Positions 1 to 11,500 of a stretch of DNA of 64,000 nt are shown here, piece by piece. Numbering within the stretch: position 1 is the stretch's first letter; each line of letters opens with the position of its first letter. Origin of the DNA: Diaporthe sp. PMI_573 (lineage: Eukaryota; Ascomycota; Sordariomycetes; Diaporthales; Diaporthaceae); NCBI GenBank assembly GCA_021399435.1, contig JAJTUP010000108.1, positions 1 through 64,000 of the forward strand. The letters are read 5' to 3'. The notes under the pieces are model-generated. The model made no database searches. It was not told the DNA's origin and saw only the letters and a program-made list of their open reading frames with translations. Made by a program: the position numbers and the translations under genes.

Positions 1-1254
1 GAAAACCCTGAAAAATACCTAGGACGTAGTATCCCTATCACTCTAGATACTAGTATTACTAGAATTGCTATTGTAGGAATCTAACTAATTCAAGTGATTA
101 AGGAACTCGGCTAACTACCTGAGAAACATAGAACAGGTGATGAACCACGCCTATGGCCAGGATACCTGGAATATAAGGAAATCTCCTAGGCCTCTTGTGT
201 CTAAAATCTCTACTACACTTACTTTAGGGAGAAAGCCAAGTTTGACCTGTTTCCCTAATACTTTGGTGAAGGACTGATTACTAGGGTATATAAGGAAGAC
301 GAGCTTTATTACTGGAAACCTAGTGAACATTATAAAGAGAAAGCCTATACCCTTTTTATTCTAAACCCCTAGCTACCCTTGGAATGCCTACGTGGTAGAT
401 AACGACCCCAGGACTATGGATTACCAGGATGCCCCATTTACAGGGAACATAAGCTAATGAGCTGGCACTATGACTACTCAAGGAAACAACATACTATAAG
501 AACCTAGATGGAAACCTAGTAAGAATTAGGAAAAGATAATGATTACCTGTAGAGGGATAACAGCTGATCATAGACTAATGGTCCCTATATATAATATAGA
601 TAAGCAACTACATATATATTCTGCTAAGAGTAGAAATTAACGGAAAAACATATAGCACACTATTAGATAGTAGTACTCAGGGTAACTTCATATTACCAAG
701 AATTATTAACAGGGATAAGATCTTATAGTATTAGAAGGAAGACCCCTATAGACTTAGTATTGTAGAAGGTATAGAAGTAGGATATGGAAATAGAGTAATT
801 AGTATGGAGACTGATCATCTACCTGTCTTGATCTAAGGATATAAAACTTCCATAACCCTGGATATTATAGATATAGTATAATATAAACTAATCTTAGGAC
901 TTCCATAGCTAAGGGCTATGAATCCCTGAATTAATTAGACTACTAGCTAGATCTTTTAGGATAATGCTGTTCCCTAGAAGAAGGTTGTAATTAATGGCGC
1001 GGGACGGAGTTTAGTTACTAAGGATAGTGAAGAAACGTGCTCAAACGAACCCACGAATACCTCTAAAAGTAGTTAGGAAAGGACTCAGCTTTAGGAAAAC
1101 AGAGAAGGATCGGACTATTCGAAATCTCAAAGAAACTCTCAGATACTAACTACGAACTTTCACTACCTTAAGGAATAAGATAGCACCTAGTTTTTTATAT
1201 CTTACTTTTAGAACTAGTACTAGAAAACACGAAACTCGAGACATAGATTAAGAT

Positions 1255-1410
1255 AGTTAACAAGTATAACAAGGAATACAAAGTAGAAAGTATTATTAAC
1301 TTATGATAATATTAAGGAATAATAGAATACCTTGTTAAATAGAAAGGATACGATACTAGTAAGAATATATGGGAACTAACTAAAAACCTTATTAGTTGCA
1401 AGTAACTCCT
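1255..1410 (+). pseudogene. Chromodomain at the C-terminus of Gypsy pol (copy A)
   Basis: The + strand frame reads KYNKEYKVE, then about ten residues, then EYLVK-stop-KGYD, then N-W-type and LISC-like endings. This is the pattern of the chromodomain that ends chromoviral Gypsy polyproteins, where it is thought to guide integration to heterochromatin. The stop sits at the conserved Trp of the VKWKGY motif (TGG to TAG), a RIP-type change. The same motif occurs in copy B (about 5335-5490) and, reverse-complemented, in copy C (about 8510-8690). Confidence 0.8.
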
Positions 1411-1556
1411 TGAAGAATACTAGGCTAGAAACTCGGCTATGACTAAAATAAAGATGGCTAGGACAAGACTAACTAACCAGCTACCTAATAATACTGGTTA
1501 ACCTAGAAAATCCATAAGGCCCACGAAGCAGCTAGGATAGTAAACTAGTCAGAATA

Positions 1557-1745
1557 CCTACTAGTTGAAATGAGTAATCAACTAGTCGACCCCCTTAACC
1601 AGTCAACCCCCTTAACTAGTTAACTAGCTTAACTAGTTAACCCCCTCGACTAGTCAACCAGCTTGACTAGTTAACCTAGTCAACTAGTTAAACTAATTGA
1701 CTAGTTGAAGAACTCGACTAGTCAACAACTCTACCAGTTAAGCAA
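1557..1745 (+). repeat. ACTAGT-rich short tandem repeat inside Gypsy copy A
   Basis: The stretch repeats variants of CTAGT(T/C)(A/G)AC with CCCCCT-like spacers, giving many SpeI-like palindromes. It lies between the chromodomain and the antisense ORF. Copy C has the equivalent tract at about 8160-8400 on the opposite strand, so the tract belongs to the element rather than being a local accident. If translated it would give a Ser/Leu/Thr/Asn/Pro-rich tail. Confidence 0.6.
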
Positions 1746-2130
1746 GAATATATAGGCTAACGAAACAGCCACAATTTTAATTTATTAGATAATTACTTTA
1801 CTAGAAAAACATACATTAAGATTTTGGTGAACTACTAATGGCCGTACTACTACTAATACCCCCGATACTAGGAACATCCAAGAACGTTAACTAGTTATTA
1901 ACATCGTTTACTATCGAACTCTAATTAAAGATACTAACCTTACCCTTAGAACGTAACTAAGCCTCTTGCGCTACCATACCCCTAGCCTCCTTAATAAAGC
2001 TTTGACGAGCAGCCTTGGCGGATTGCTTGGTAATCCGTGCACGCTTAGCTTCGGCCTCCTCCTTTTCTACATGATCCAACTTATCTAGATTCTGTAGGCC
2101 CTGGCGAATGGCCCGCGATATCTTCTTACG

Positions 2131-2472
2131 CTATATGCGTTTCTGCTTGTGTAAACGTATGAGCTTCTCCTCTAATTCCTTGATCTCATCCTCTAGCTTC
2201 TGGTGTTGAGCCGAGATGTGTAGGAGGTCCTTTGAGTTGTTGAGCTTAAGGACGTTGTATTTTGATTGCTGCTGGTGAATGTATTCGTAGTAACGACTGG
2301 AATCCTGGGTGGAAGCCTTATAGGACTCGAGGCCCTGACTAGTATAGAAAGAGTAAGGCTGTATGGTAATGGTGTTTTGAAGAATGGAAGAAAGAAGAGA
2401 GTTGCGTTGTTTGACCTTCTTGGAATGATGGGACGACTTTGAAACCTGAGAATCTTTGACGTGACCTGACAT
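2131..2472 (-). CDS. Antisense ORF of the Gypsy element, coiled-coil protein (113 aa)
   Basis: An uninterrupted 113-codon frame opposite to gag-pol, between the chromodomain and the 3' LTR. It starts MSGHVKDSQVSKSSHHSKK, continues with a Tyr/Gln/Ser-rich middle, and ends in a heptad-like helix with alternating Lys and Glu (about residues 85-110). Homologous but stop-riddled versions occupy the same antisense position in copy B (about 5840-6290) and copy C (about 7480-8060). In copy C the frame runs further through another charged helical segment. I do not recognise the family. It may be an accessory gene of this retrotransposon lineage. The ATG is real, but expression is unproven, and the copy is inside RIP-damaged DNA. 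Confidence 0.5.
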   Translation of the reverse strand: MSGHVKDSQVSKSSHHSKKVKQRNSLLSSILQNTITIQPYSFYTSQGLESYKASTQDSSRYYEYIHQQQSKYNVLKLNNSKDLLHISAQHQKLEDEIKELEEKLIRLHKQKRI

Positions 2473-2565
2473 GGCGAATTAGGAAGGCGTGAATAAAGAT
2501 ATGGCGAAGTGGGAAGTAACTTATAAGAATACTTTTGAGGATAAAAGAAGTAAGAAGGGAGATAG

Positions 2566-3048
2566 TGTTATGAACTAACATGATAGTACCTAGGGGACCC
2601 GTTTCGATGACCCTGGTAATTAGAATCAGATGCTATGATGCAACCCCGTAGGTACTTGAGGGCGAAGTTAGTAAGGTATGCTAATGCTAGGGTTAGGGTT
2701 AGGCTTGCAAGGCTTGCTTGCGAGCTTGACGAACTAGCTTAACAAGTAAATCGTCGAGCCTTATACCATGGATCGTAGACTTGCCTTGCGAGCTAGCGAG
2801 CCACTGAAGAGTTGGAATATATAAGGATATGGTTATCATTATAGTAGATAGCTTTCATAGAATAGACTCTTTAGTTGTTAATCTAAGTATTTAGTCTAAT
2901 AACTGGATAGCCTTATAGCTAGTGATTATACTTGAAGAATCATCGTGTCTAACACTGTATAGTTAAGTATCACCTCTACGCTGTATTGCTAATATAAACC
3001 CTATAGGTTACCTACTGAACCCTACAAAGGTTTAGTGTGATCATTATA
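2566..3048 (+). repeat. 3' LTR of Gypsy copy A
   Basis: Begins TGTTATGAACTAACAT directly after a purine tract ending GGGAGATAG and ends near ATTATA at 3048, probably a RIP-altered CA terminus. It aligns along its length with LTRs at 6369-6826 (+), 6911-7399 (-) and 22475-22963 (-). It holds a TATATAAGGATAT promoter-like box near 2818 and two TTAGGG units near 2690. The 5' LTR lies outside the window. Confidence 0.8.
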
Positions 3049-3057
3049 ATAGCGACT

Positions 3058-3506
3058 ATGCTGGAGATAAGGCCTCCTTAAAGTTAACCTACAGGTATGT
3101 ATTTACCCTAGGTGGGGGGCCTATTTCTTGAAAATCGAAGCGAGGAAGTACTATAGCGTTATCTATGCTAGAGGCTGAATTTATAGGGCTTATAGAGGCT
3201 ACTAGGGAAATCCAGTGGCTTCGTGGGCTCTATACGGAGCTGAATAGGCCTATTCCAAGGCCTACCATCCTCTACGGAGATAATACGGGCGCTATCTCCA
3301 CTGCTAAGGACCCCTCACATTACCAAAGGACTAAGCACACCCTTCTAAGGTACCACTACCTACGTGCTGAAGTTCAGAAGGGGACCCTCGAGGTTAAATA
3401 CCTAGAGACCAGTAAAATGGTAGCAGACAGGCTTACAAAAGCCCTTCCAGCACCTAAATTTCAGGTGTTTCTAGGCCAGCTTGGCCTAATGGAGTTAGTA
3501 GAGTAG
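3058..3506 (+). pseudogene. Ty1/Copia RNase H C-terminal fragment
   Basis: The + frame from about 3058 carries a Copia RNase H signature: GGGPIS-stop-KSKRGSTIALS followed by LEAEFIGL, then YGDNTGAI, RTKHTLLRYHYLR and MVADRLTKALP, ending at the stop after 3506. The uninterrupted portion is 113 codons from 3165. The single internal stop replaces the Trp of the ISWKSK motif (TGG to TGA). The upstream polyprotein is missing because the fragment abuts the Gypsy A LTR. It is less RIP-damaged than its neighbours, so it may be younger. Confidence 0.85.
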
Positions 3507-3675
3507 AAGGGGGCCTATAGGGCCCTCTAGCCATTATTTCTTCAGTAGTAGATAGATTTCTTTTAGAAAGGGTTTTCTGTCTATAGGGGGCTTTTCTTTT
3601 CTCTTACATTTCTATTTAGAATAAGGGTTAAATGCTATAGGCCTATTTTAGGCCTATATCTTCAACAGAAGGGGT

Positions 3676-3953
3676 GTTAAACGGAAACGCTTGTATAGGC
3701 GCTGCACATAAGGGGTTACCCTAGACTTCACGTAGGGAGTTACCCTAGACTTGGCACTTTTTCGGCTAAGTGCCTATATAGCGTGCGCGCTGGCAGATGA
3801 GTTTGGTGGCCGTGAGTCGATTTTTTGGGCTATTGTAAGACCCTAACTTCGAACCTCTGCATTCCCCTTATTTCTTACCCAAAAAGCATGTAACCTAGTT
3901 TGCTGGATAGCCTGATTTCTGAAGTTTATCTGTATTTAGTTTAGTTACTGTCA
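3676..3953 (+). repeat. Probable Copia 3' LTR
   Basis: TGTTAAACGG starts after a short purine run (AGAAGGGG) downstream of the RNase H stop, as expected for a 3' LTR. Two partly repeated GTTACCCTAGACTT blocks follow (about 3714-3755). I place the right end near TACTGTCA at 3953, just before a TTAGGG-like tract, but no second LTR copy is present to confirm it. Confidence 0.45.
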
Positions 3954-4200
3954 GGGTTAGGGTTGGCTGGTTATTTAAAGCCAAAGATAGTGGGTCCGAG
4001 GGCCAAATTTTCCGGCCTCCCTATCTGCGCACCAGAGCCAACCGCAGCGTGCCCAGAGTTGAGACGATGTCGGAGGGACTGTGAGGAGGGCTAACAGAAG
4101 CCTACTCGAATTCAATACAAAGTTGTCCAAACTACTCTCAAGCGTCCCACCAAGACCTCCAGTGCACCCTACTGCTACCTGACCATTCAATCCATCAACC
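3954..4200. other. Unassigned spacer between Copia and Gypsy relics
   Basis: This short stretch is richer in G+C than its surroundings. A 71-codon minus frame (3975-4190) crosses it without a recognisable domain, and I see no terminal repeats. It may be leftover single-copy or other-element sequence. Confidence 0.3.
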
Positions 4201-5839
4201 TTTAGAATACCTAGAAAGACATTTATAAATTCTAAGAAATAGAATAACTTAATTAAAGAAATATATAAAGCCCTAGCATATAGACACTAAGGTGTATTAG
4301 TAATAGTTAAAAGAATTTAAAGGACTTACTTAATTTTAAACCTTAGGCAAAGAACGGAAGAAATCATTAAGTAATATGATTTTTGTAATAAAAATAAAGC
4401 TTTTAGATATAAACTATATAAACTTTTAAAGTCCCTACTAATACCTATAACTATATAGTTATCTATTAGTCTAGACTTTATTATTAAGCTATCTTTCTTA
4501 TAAAAACCTTTAATTAAAGTGCTTTTTAATAGCATCTTAGTAGTAGTTTGTAGACTAAGTAAGTATATATACTTTATACTATATAAGGAAGCTAGCATAG
4601 CAGAAGAACTTATATATATATTTCTATAAATTATTATAAGTAATTATAAGATGCTATATAAGACCGTATCTAATAGAGACAAACTCTTTATATTAAACTT
4701 CTAGAAGTTACTAATAAAATAACTTAGAGCTAAACATAAGCTCTTAATAACGGTATACCTGTAGACAGATAGATAAACGGAATAAATTAACTAGATTATA
4801 GAATAATATCTTTAATACTATATTAACCAATTATAGGATAACTAGGTTAAACTATTATTATTAGTATAGTTTGCCTATAATAGTATAATGACTAGTATAA
4901 CTTAACAGTTACCTTTCTTTATAGTCTATAAATACAAACTCTAGGCTTATTACAAAGCTTTACCTAACAATATAGTAGCAGAATTAGTAGAATAAAGAGC
5001 AATAAGAATTAGATAAATCTAGAAGGATATTCAAAATAAACTTTCTTTTATATAAAACAGAATAATAAAATATATAAACCAGAAAAGAATTAAGGGACTA
5101 ATTCTTAAGAAGGGAGATAAGGTCTACCTTCTATAACAGAATATTAAAACTAAGCGCCCTAGTAATAAGCTTAATTATAAGACGATTAGACTCTTTAAAA
5201 TCTCTAAGAAACTTTTAGACACTAACTATAAACTCTTATTACCTTAAGAAATGAGGTAATATCTAGTTTTTTATATTTTATTCTTAGAACTAGTATTAAA
5301 GAATATAAGAATTAAAATATAGATTAAACCTATTGATAAATATAACAAGGAGTATAAAGTAAAATAGATTATTAACTTACAGTAGTATTAAGAAATTATA
5401 GAATACCTTATTAAATAGAAAGGATATAATTTAAGCGAGAATATATAGGAATTAGTTAATATTTTAACTGGCTGTAAATAATTTTTATAAAACTACTAGA
5501 CTAGTAAATTGGTTAGATTTAAGATAGAGATAAGAACTAGAACTACTAGGTTCTTAACTAGGTAGGTTTTACTAGACAAGTAGAGTTTACTAAGTCTATT
5601 CTATTTTACTAGTTAATTATTATATACTAGTTAATTTACTAGTACTTTCGTTATTAGGAATAATACTAGTATTTAGACCTACTAGTCTAAATCTAGACTA
5701 ATTAATACCCTTATTTACTATAGAACTCTAATTAAAAATATTAATATCTCTACTAATATAAAGCTAAGACTCCTAAACCTCTATTTTACCTAAACTAGGC
5801 AAGCTGCTATAAATTACTTTAGCAGATTGCTCGACAATA

Positions 5840-6290
5840 TGCTTACGCTTAGCCTCGGCCTCCTTACTCTCTATGCAATTTAACTCTTCTAGGTTTAAAA
5901 AACCATAACAAATAGCCTTTGCTATCTTCTCCTACTATATTTTCTTCAGCTTCCTTAAATATATCAGCTTCTTTTCTAACTACTTAATCTTATCCTCTAA
6001 CTTTTAGTATTAGACGGAGATATATAGAAGGTCTGCTGAGTTATTTAGCTTGTGAATATTGTATTTTGAATATTGCTGATAGATATACTTGTAATAGTAA
6101 CTCGATTTTTGCTTAGAGGCTCTATAAGACTTAATATTATGAGTTTTATAGAAGGTGTACTTGCGTATAGTAATAGTGTCTACAATAATAGACTTTAATA
6201 GAGAATTATATTAGGTGATTTTTTTAGAGCGATAAGACGACTTTGAAACTTAAGAGTTTTCGACTTTGTTTAATATAATAAATTAGGAAA
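5840..6290 (-). pseudogene. Decayed antisense coiled-coil ORF of Gypsy copy B
   Basis: The minus strand aligns with the intact 113-codon antisense ORF of copy A: the start region (SKSS-like, about 6230), the Tyr/Gln-rich middle and the charged helix (about 5930-6050) are all recognisable. Several TAA and TAG codons interrupt it. Its place between pol and LTR matches the other copies. Confidence 0.5.
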
Positions 6291-6368
6291 GTATGATCTA
6301 GGAGACGGGTAATATTATAGAAGGATATAGACAAACCTTTAGGATAAAGGACATAAGAAGGGAGATAG

Positions 6369-6826
6369 TGTTATAAACTAATATATTTAGCAATAAAAGG
6401 ACCCATTGGGTGACCCAGGAAACCCGGGCAGAATGCTATAATATAGACCATTTAGTACTAGGGTGTGGAGTTATAGGATATACCGTGATTTAGGGTTAAA
6501 GTCAGGCTTGTAAGGCTTGCTTGTAAGCCTAGTAAGCCTTACAAATAGATTGCTAGCTTGCCTTGCAAGCCAGCGAGCTACTAAAGAGTCGGAATATATA
6601 AGGATATAGTTATTACTATAGTAGATAGCTTTTATAGAATAGACTCTTTAGTCGTTAATCTAAGTATTTAGTCTAATAACTAGATAGCCTTATAGCTAGT
6701 AATTATACTTGTAAAAACATTATATCTTATATAAGTATAATTAAGTATTACCTCTACGCTATATTGCTAATATAAACCTTATAGATTATCTACTAAACCC
6801 TATAAAGGTTTAGTATAATTATTATA
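6369..6826 (+). repeat. 3' LTR of Gypsy copy B
   Basis: Starts TGTTATAAACTAATAT after the purine tract AAGAAGGGAGATAG and ends near ATTATA. It is collinear with the other three LTRs of the family, with many C-to-T and G-to-A differences. Confidence 0.8.
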
Positions 6827-6910
6827 ATAGGCTACTTTAAATATAAGAAAGAACTTAGACTTAGTAATATAGTTAACTAATACTTAGATAAAGAGATTAA
6901 TCTTATTACT

Positions 6911-7399
6911 TATAATAATTACACCAAACCTTTATAGGGTCTAGTAGATAACCTATAGGGTTTATATTAGTAATATAATATAAAGATAATACTTAACTAT
7001 TCAGTATAAGATATAATAACTCTACAAGTATAATTACTAGCTGTAAGGCTATTTAGTTATTAGACTAAATACTTAAATTGACAACTAAAGAGTCTATTTT
7101 ATAAAAGCTATCTACTATAGTAATAACTATATCTTTATATATTCCGACTCTTTATCCATCTTTAGTATTAAAACGCTTAGACTGCTCGATAATTATTACG
7201 GTCTAGCCTGGTATTATTAGGATTACTTATCAATTCTATCGGTCTATCCTAGTTATCAGGTTTCTAACCCTAACCCTGGTCTTAGTATATTCTGTAATTC
7301 TACCAACTAGTACTGTGGGGCTAGCATTATAGTATCTAATCTAGATTGTCTGGGCTACCTAAACGGGTCTCCTTGGTGCTAATATATTAGTTTATAACA
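6911..7399 (-). repeat. 3' LTR of Gypsy copy C
   Basis: Reverse complement of the family LTR. TAACA at 7395-7399 is the 5' terminus, adjacent on the right to the complement of the purine tract. It contains two CCCTAA units near 7266. It faces the LTR of copy B with only about 85 bp between them. Confidence 0.8.
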
Positions 7400-7479
7400 T
7401 TATCTTCCTTCTTATGTCCTTTGTCCTTAAAGGTGTTCCTATAAGCTTTCTTGCATATTATCTACATATATGTTTATGT

Positions 7480-8060
7480 CTTCCTGATTTGTTATATCTA
7501 ATAGGGTTGAAAATTCTCGGGTTTTAAAATTATCCTGTTGTTATAAAAAGACTAAGCAGAGCCACACTCTCTATACTACTGCCCTAGGTCGTTCTTCTAT
7601 TATGTTAACCTACTCGGCCTATCTTATCAGCAAGTTTCCCTACCTTGCCTCTAAAGAAGACTCTTTACACCACATTAAGTACATTTGTCTTAAGTATAGG
7701 TATTATAACATATATAGCCTTACGCCAGCTTAGGTATAAAAGCTTACGTAATAGTATAACTGTGCCGAGGCGGAGTTAGATGTTATAAAGGAAGAGCTGG
7801 AGAAGGCTGCTACTAAGGTTTACCGCTTGTAGAAGTAGTATTGTTTGTAGGCTAAGAAAATAGCGTGTATTATTTAGCAGGGTCTAGATATAATTAATAA
7901 ACTAGATTGTCTGGAGAATAAGGAGGCTAAGGTAGAGTATAAGCATATTGCCGAGTAATCTACTAAAGTTATTTGTAGTAGTTTGCCTAGTTCTGGTAAG
8001 ATAGAGATTTAGGAATTATAGCTTTGTGCTGGTAGGGATATTAGTATTTTTAATTAAAGT
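7480..8060 (+). pseudogene. Decayed antisense coiled-coil ORF of Gypsy copy C
   Basis: This + frame lies antisense to copy C and matches the intact antisense ORF of copy A in position and character. It has a Lys/Ser-rich start and a Tyr-rich middle (KYICLKYRYYN), and ends in a charged helical part such as ELDVIKEELEKAATKVYRL. The frame then continues through another Glu/Lys-rich stretch up to about 8060. Several TAG codons interrupt it. Confidence 0.5.
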
Positions 8061-8509
8061 TTTATGATAAATGAGGGTATTGAGTGGTCTAAATTGGGAA
8101 TAATAGATCTAAGTGTTGGTAGTAGTAAAAGAAATGTTTCTACTAGTAGGCCGTCTAGCCTGTAATGATTAACTAATAGAATAAATACACTGGTATAGAT
8201 GTTTAACTGGTAGATCCTATTTAACTGGTAGACTTAATTAACTAGTAGATAGACACTAACTAGTTTATTTGCTTGTATTGGTCGAGGTTTTGGCTTAACT
8301 AGTTAAGGTTTTTATTAACTGGTTGAGGTTTTGGCTTAACTAGTCGACCGTTTTAACTAGTAAGCCGCTTATATTAGTAGACTAACGGTTCTAGATAGTT
8401 GCCTGCCGGTAACCCCTTTATCTATTAGTTAGCTTCTAGTTGCTGTCTTGGGCTGGTTCTAGTTCTTATCCTTACTTTAGGCCTAGCTGAGTTCCTAGCC
8501 TAGTAGTTA

Positions 8510-11500
8510 TTTAAGAGTTGTTTATAGCCGGTAAGATTATTAATTAGTTTCTACATATTTTTGCTAATATTGTATTTTTTCTATTTAATAAGGTATTCTA
8601 TTGTTTCTTAATGTTATTATAAGTCGATAATCTTTTTAACTTTATATTCTTTATTATATTTATCGATAGTTTCAATCTATATCTCGAGTTTTATATTTTA
8701 TAGTATTAGTTTTAAAAGTATAATATAAAAAATTAGGTGTTATCTTATTTTTTAAAGTAGTGAAAGTTTGTAGTTAGTATTTAAGAGTTTCTGTGAAATT
8801 TTAAATAGTTTAATCTTCTTGTAATTAAGCTTATCGCTAGGTTGCTTGGTTTTAATATTTTGTTAAAAAAGGTAGACCTTATCTCTCTTCTTAAGAATTA
8901 GTCCCTTAATTCTTTTCTAATTTATATATTTAGCTATTTGTTTCTATATAAAAGAAAGTTTTTCCTAAATATTCTTCTAGATTTATTTAATTTATATTGC
9001 TTTTTATTTTATTAATTCTGCTAGTATATAGTCTAGTAGTAATTTATAATAAGCCTTAGGCTTGTATCTATAGACTATAAAGAAAGGTAACTATTTAGTT
9101 ATACTAGTAGTTACGCTATTATAAGCAAACTATATTAATAGTAGTAATTTAACTTAGTTATCTTGTAACTAGTTAATATAATATTAAAGGTATTGTTTTA
9201 TAATCTAGTTAATTTACTCTATTTATCTATCTATTTATAGATATACTATTATTAAGAGTTTATACTTTGCTTTAAGTTATTTTATTAGTAACTTCTAGAA
9301 GTTTGATATAAAGAGTATATCTCTATTTAATATAATCTTATATAGTATTTTGTAATTACTTATAATGATTTATAGGAATATATATATAAGTTTTTCTGCT
9401 ATACTGGCTTCTTTATATAATATAAAGTATATATACTTGCTTAGTCTACAAACTACTACTAAGATGCTATTAAAAAGTACTTTAGTTAAAAGTTTTTATA
9501 AGAGAGGTAGCTTAACGATAAAGTCTAGACTAATAGATAACTATATAGTTATAGATACTAGTAAAGGCTTTAGAAGTCTATATAGTTTATACCTAGCTGT
9601 CTTATTCTTATTACAAGAGTTGTATTATTTAATAATTTCTTCTATTCTCTATTTAAGATTTAGAATCTAGTATATTCGTTAGATCCTTTTAACTATTACT
9701 AATATGCCTTAGTGTTTATATACTAAGGCTTTGTATATTTCCTTAATTAAGTTATTTTATTTCTTAGGATTAGTAGGTATCTTTCTTGGTATAGATTAGA
9801 TTCTAATTATAATATTAAATTCTTAGTTAAGTATAAAACTTCTATCTTCTTAAGTCTTAAATATTATCTACTATTAAGGCAATTTCTTGTCTTAGTAGTT
9901 AGGTCTCCTGCTAAATGTATCTGCTCTAGTGTTTTTCATTCTGTCTATATATATAACCTTAATGTTAAATTATGATATAAATTCTATATATCTAACCTGC
10001 CTTTTATTAAGTTCTTTTATTATAGTAAAGGTTATTAGGTTCTTGTAATCTATATAGAGTTTAATCTGTTTTTTAGCTTTAATAAAATAGTATTGCTATT
10101 TTTAAAATATATATATTATTGCTATAAATTCTTTGTCGGGTATAGTATAGCGTATCTTTAGTCTGTTAAATTTCTTGCTAAAGTTTATAATAATGCATAC
10201 TTACTCTTAATTATCTCTTTAGATAAGTTCTCTGCCTACTATATCGTCTAAGGCATTTATATAAATTTTAAATTCTTTATAAGGATCTGCTTTTTTAAGT
10301 ACTAGATCTTTAGTAACTTAGTTCTTAACCTTTTTAAAGGCTTTTTGGGTTTCCTAAGTCTATTTAAATATTTATTCCTTCTTGGTGAGATCTATAAGGG
10401 GTTTATAGATGCCGCTATAGTTTTAGATAAACTATCTATAAAAGTTAGCATATCTTAGAAATGCTCTAATATTCTTAATATTGTTTAGTATAGGCTATTC
10501 TTTAATTATTTAGACTTTGTCTTTCTATATTTTAATGTATTCTGGGTTAATAGTGTATCTAAGGTAGTCGACTTTTTATACATAGAAATAACTTTTCTCT
10601 GGTTTTATTAAAAGGTTTATATCCTAGAGCTTTTAAAATACTTATTTAATATACTCTTTATATTCTTTAAGGGTAGCTAAGAAGATAAGAATATTATTAA
10701 GATATATAATAACAAAAATGTCAAGATATTTACATAAGACTTAGTTAATTATCTCCTAGAATAATGCTGGTATATTAGTTAATCTAAAGGGTATAACTAT
10801 ATATTTATAGTGCCTATAATATATTTAAAATGCTGGTTTCTACTCTTTTCCTTCTTTTATACGGATAAGGTTGTAGGCTCCTCTAAGGTCTAGGGCTGTA
10901 AACCATTTTGCTTCTCTAAGTCGATCTTGTAGTTTCTTAATAAATAAAAGGAGGTATTAATTCTTAACAGTAATATCGTTTAGTTGTCAGTAGTCTATAT
11001 AAAGTTATAGTTTGCTATTTTTCTTAAATATAAACAGGATAGGGTATTCTGTAAATAATCTCAAAAATCAAATGTATTCTTTTTTAAGATTTTCGTCGAG
11101 ATATTCCCTAAGTATCTTAAGTTTTTCTTCGTCAAGTCTGTAGATTTTAGAGAATTTAGATATTCTTCCTTCTTATAGAGGTATCTTGTAGTTGTAAAGG
11201 CTGTATTTAGAAATTCCTATATTAAGTTTCTCCTAAAACACTTTTTTAAATTTATAGTATTCTTATAGTATTCTTTCAAGTCTTGCTAGTATGCTTTATT
11301 CTCTGCGCTAATATAGGTAGAGGAGGTATTTCTGTGTTTCTTGTCGGTATATAGTTAAATAGTTAGTCCGTAATAGACTGTCGTTTTTTTATAGGTCTAG
11401 TCGACTTCTGCCCTCTCTTAGGGTCTGAGATTAGTCTAACCCTTTTTTATTTTAAAGCTAAGTCCCTAACTTGCTCCTAGAGATATCTATAGGTTTGTTT

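Larger units (their letters stand above)
1..3048 (+). mobile_element. Ty3/Gypsy chromovirus copy A, internally deleted, 5' end outside window
   Basis: This is a decayed LTR retrotransposon read on the + strand. In order it shows the end of gag (1-400), an aspartic protease stretch (about 600-960, with an LLDSGTQGNF-like active-site context and an ILGLP-like downstream motif), an abrupt jump near 1100, a chromodomain (about 1255-1410), a simple-repeat coding stretch (1557-1740), an antisense ORF (2131-2472), a purine tract (2551-2565) and the 3' LTR. Compared with copies B and C, reverse transcriptase, RNase H and most of integrase are missing, so roughly 2.6-3 kb was deleted internally. Nearly all interruptions are TAG or TAA where CAG, CAA or TGG is expected, as RIP would produce. 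Copy A lacks both insertions found in copy C and so preserves their empty sites (212-216 and 389-396). Confidence 0.82.
4200..6826 (+). mobile_element. Ty3/Gypsy chromovirus copy B, 3' half
   Basis: The + strand carries a RIP-damaged integrase: SNFWKLL, an HPQTDGQTER-equivalent near 4745, FAYNS and a GDKVYLL segment, then the chromodomain at about 5335-5490. The remnant antisense ORF and the 3' LTR follow. Alignment with copy C starts near 4200, so gag, protease and reverse transcriptase are lost. The minus frame at 4326-4598 is only a shadow of integrase. The copy is heavily mutated, with most Gln and Trp codons turned into stops. Confidence 0.8.

Noticed and set aside
4326..4598. Minus ORF of 90 codons that closely resembles the plus ORF at 9365-9670, as if a conserved small protein
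   Set aside because: Both lie antisense to the same integrase segment of Gypsy copies B and C; the similarity follows from the element, and the coding strand is the other one.
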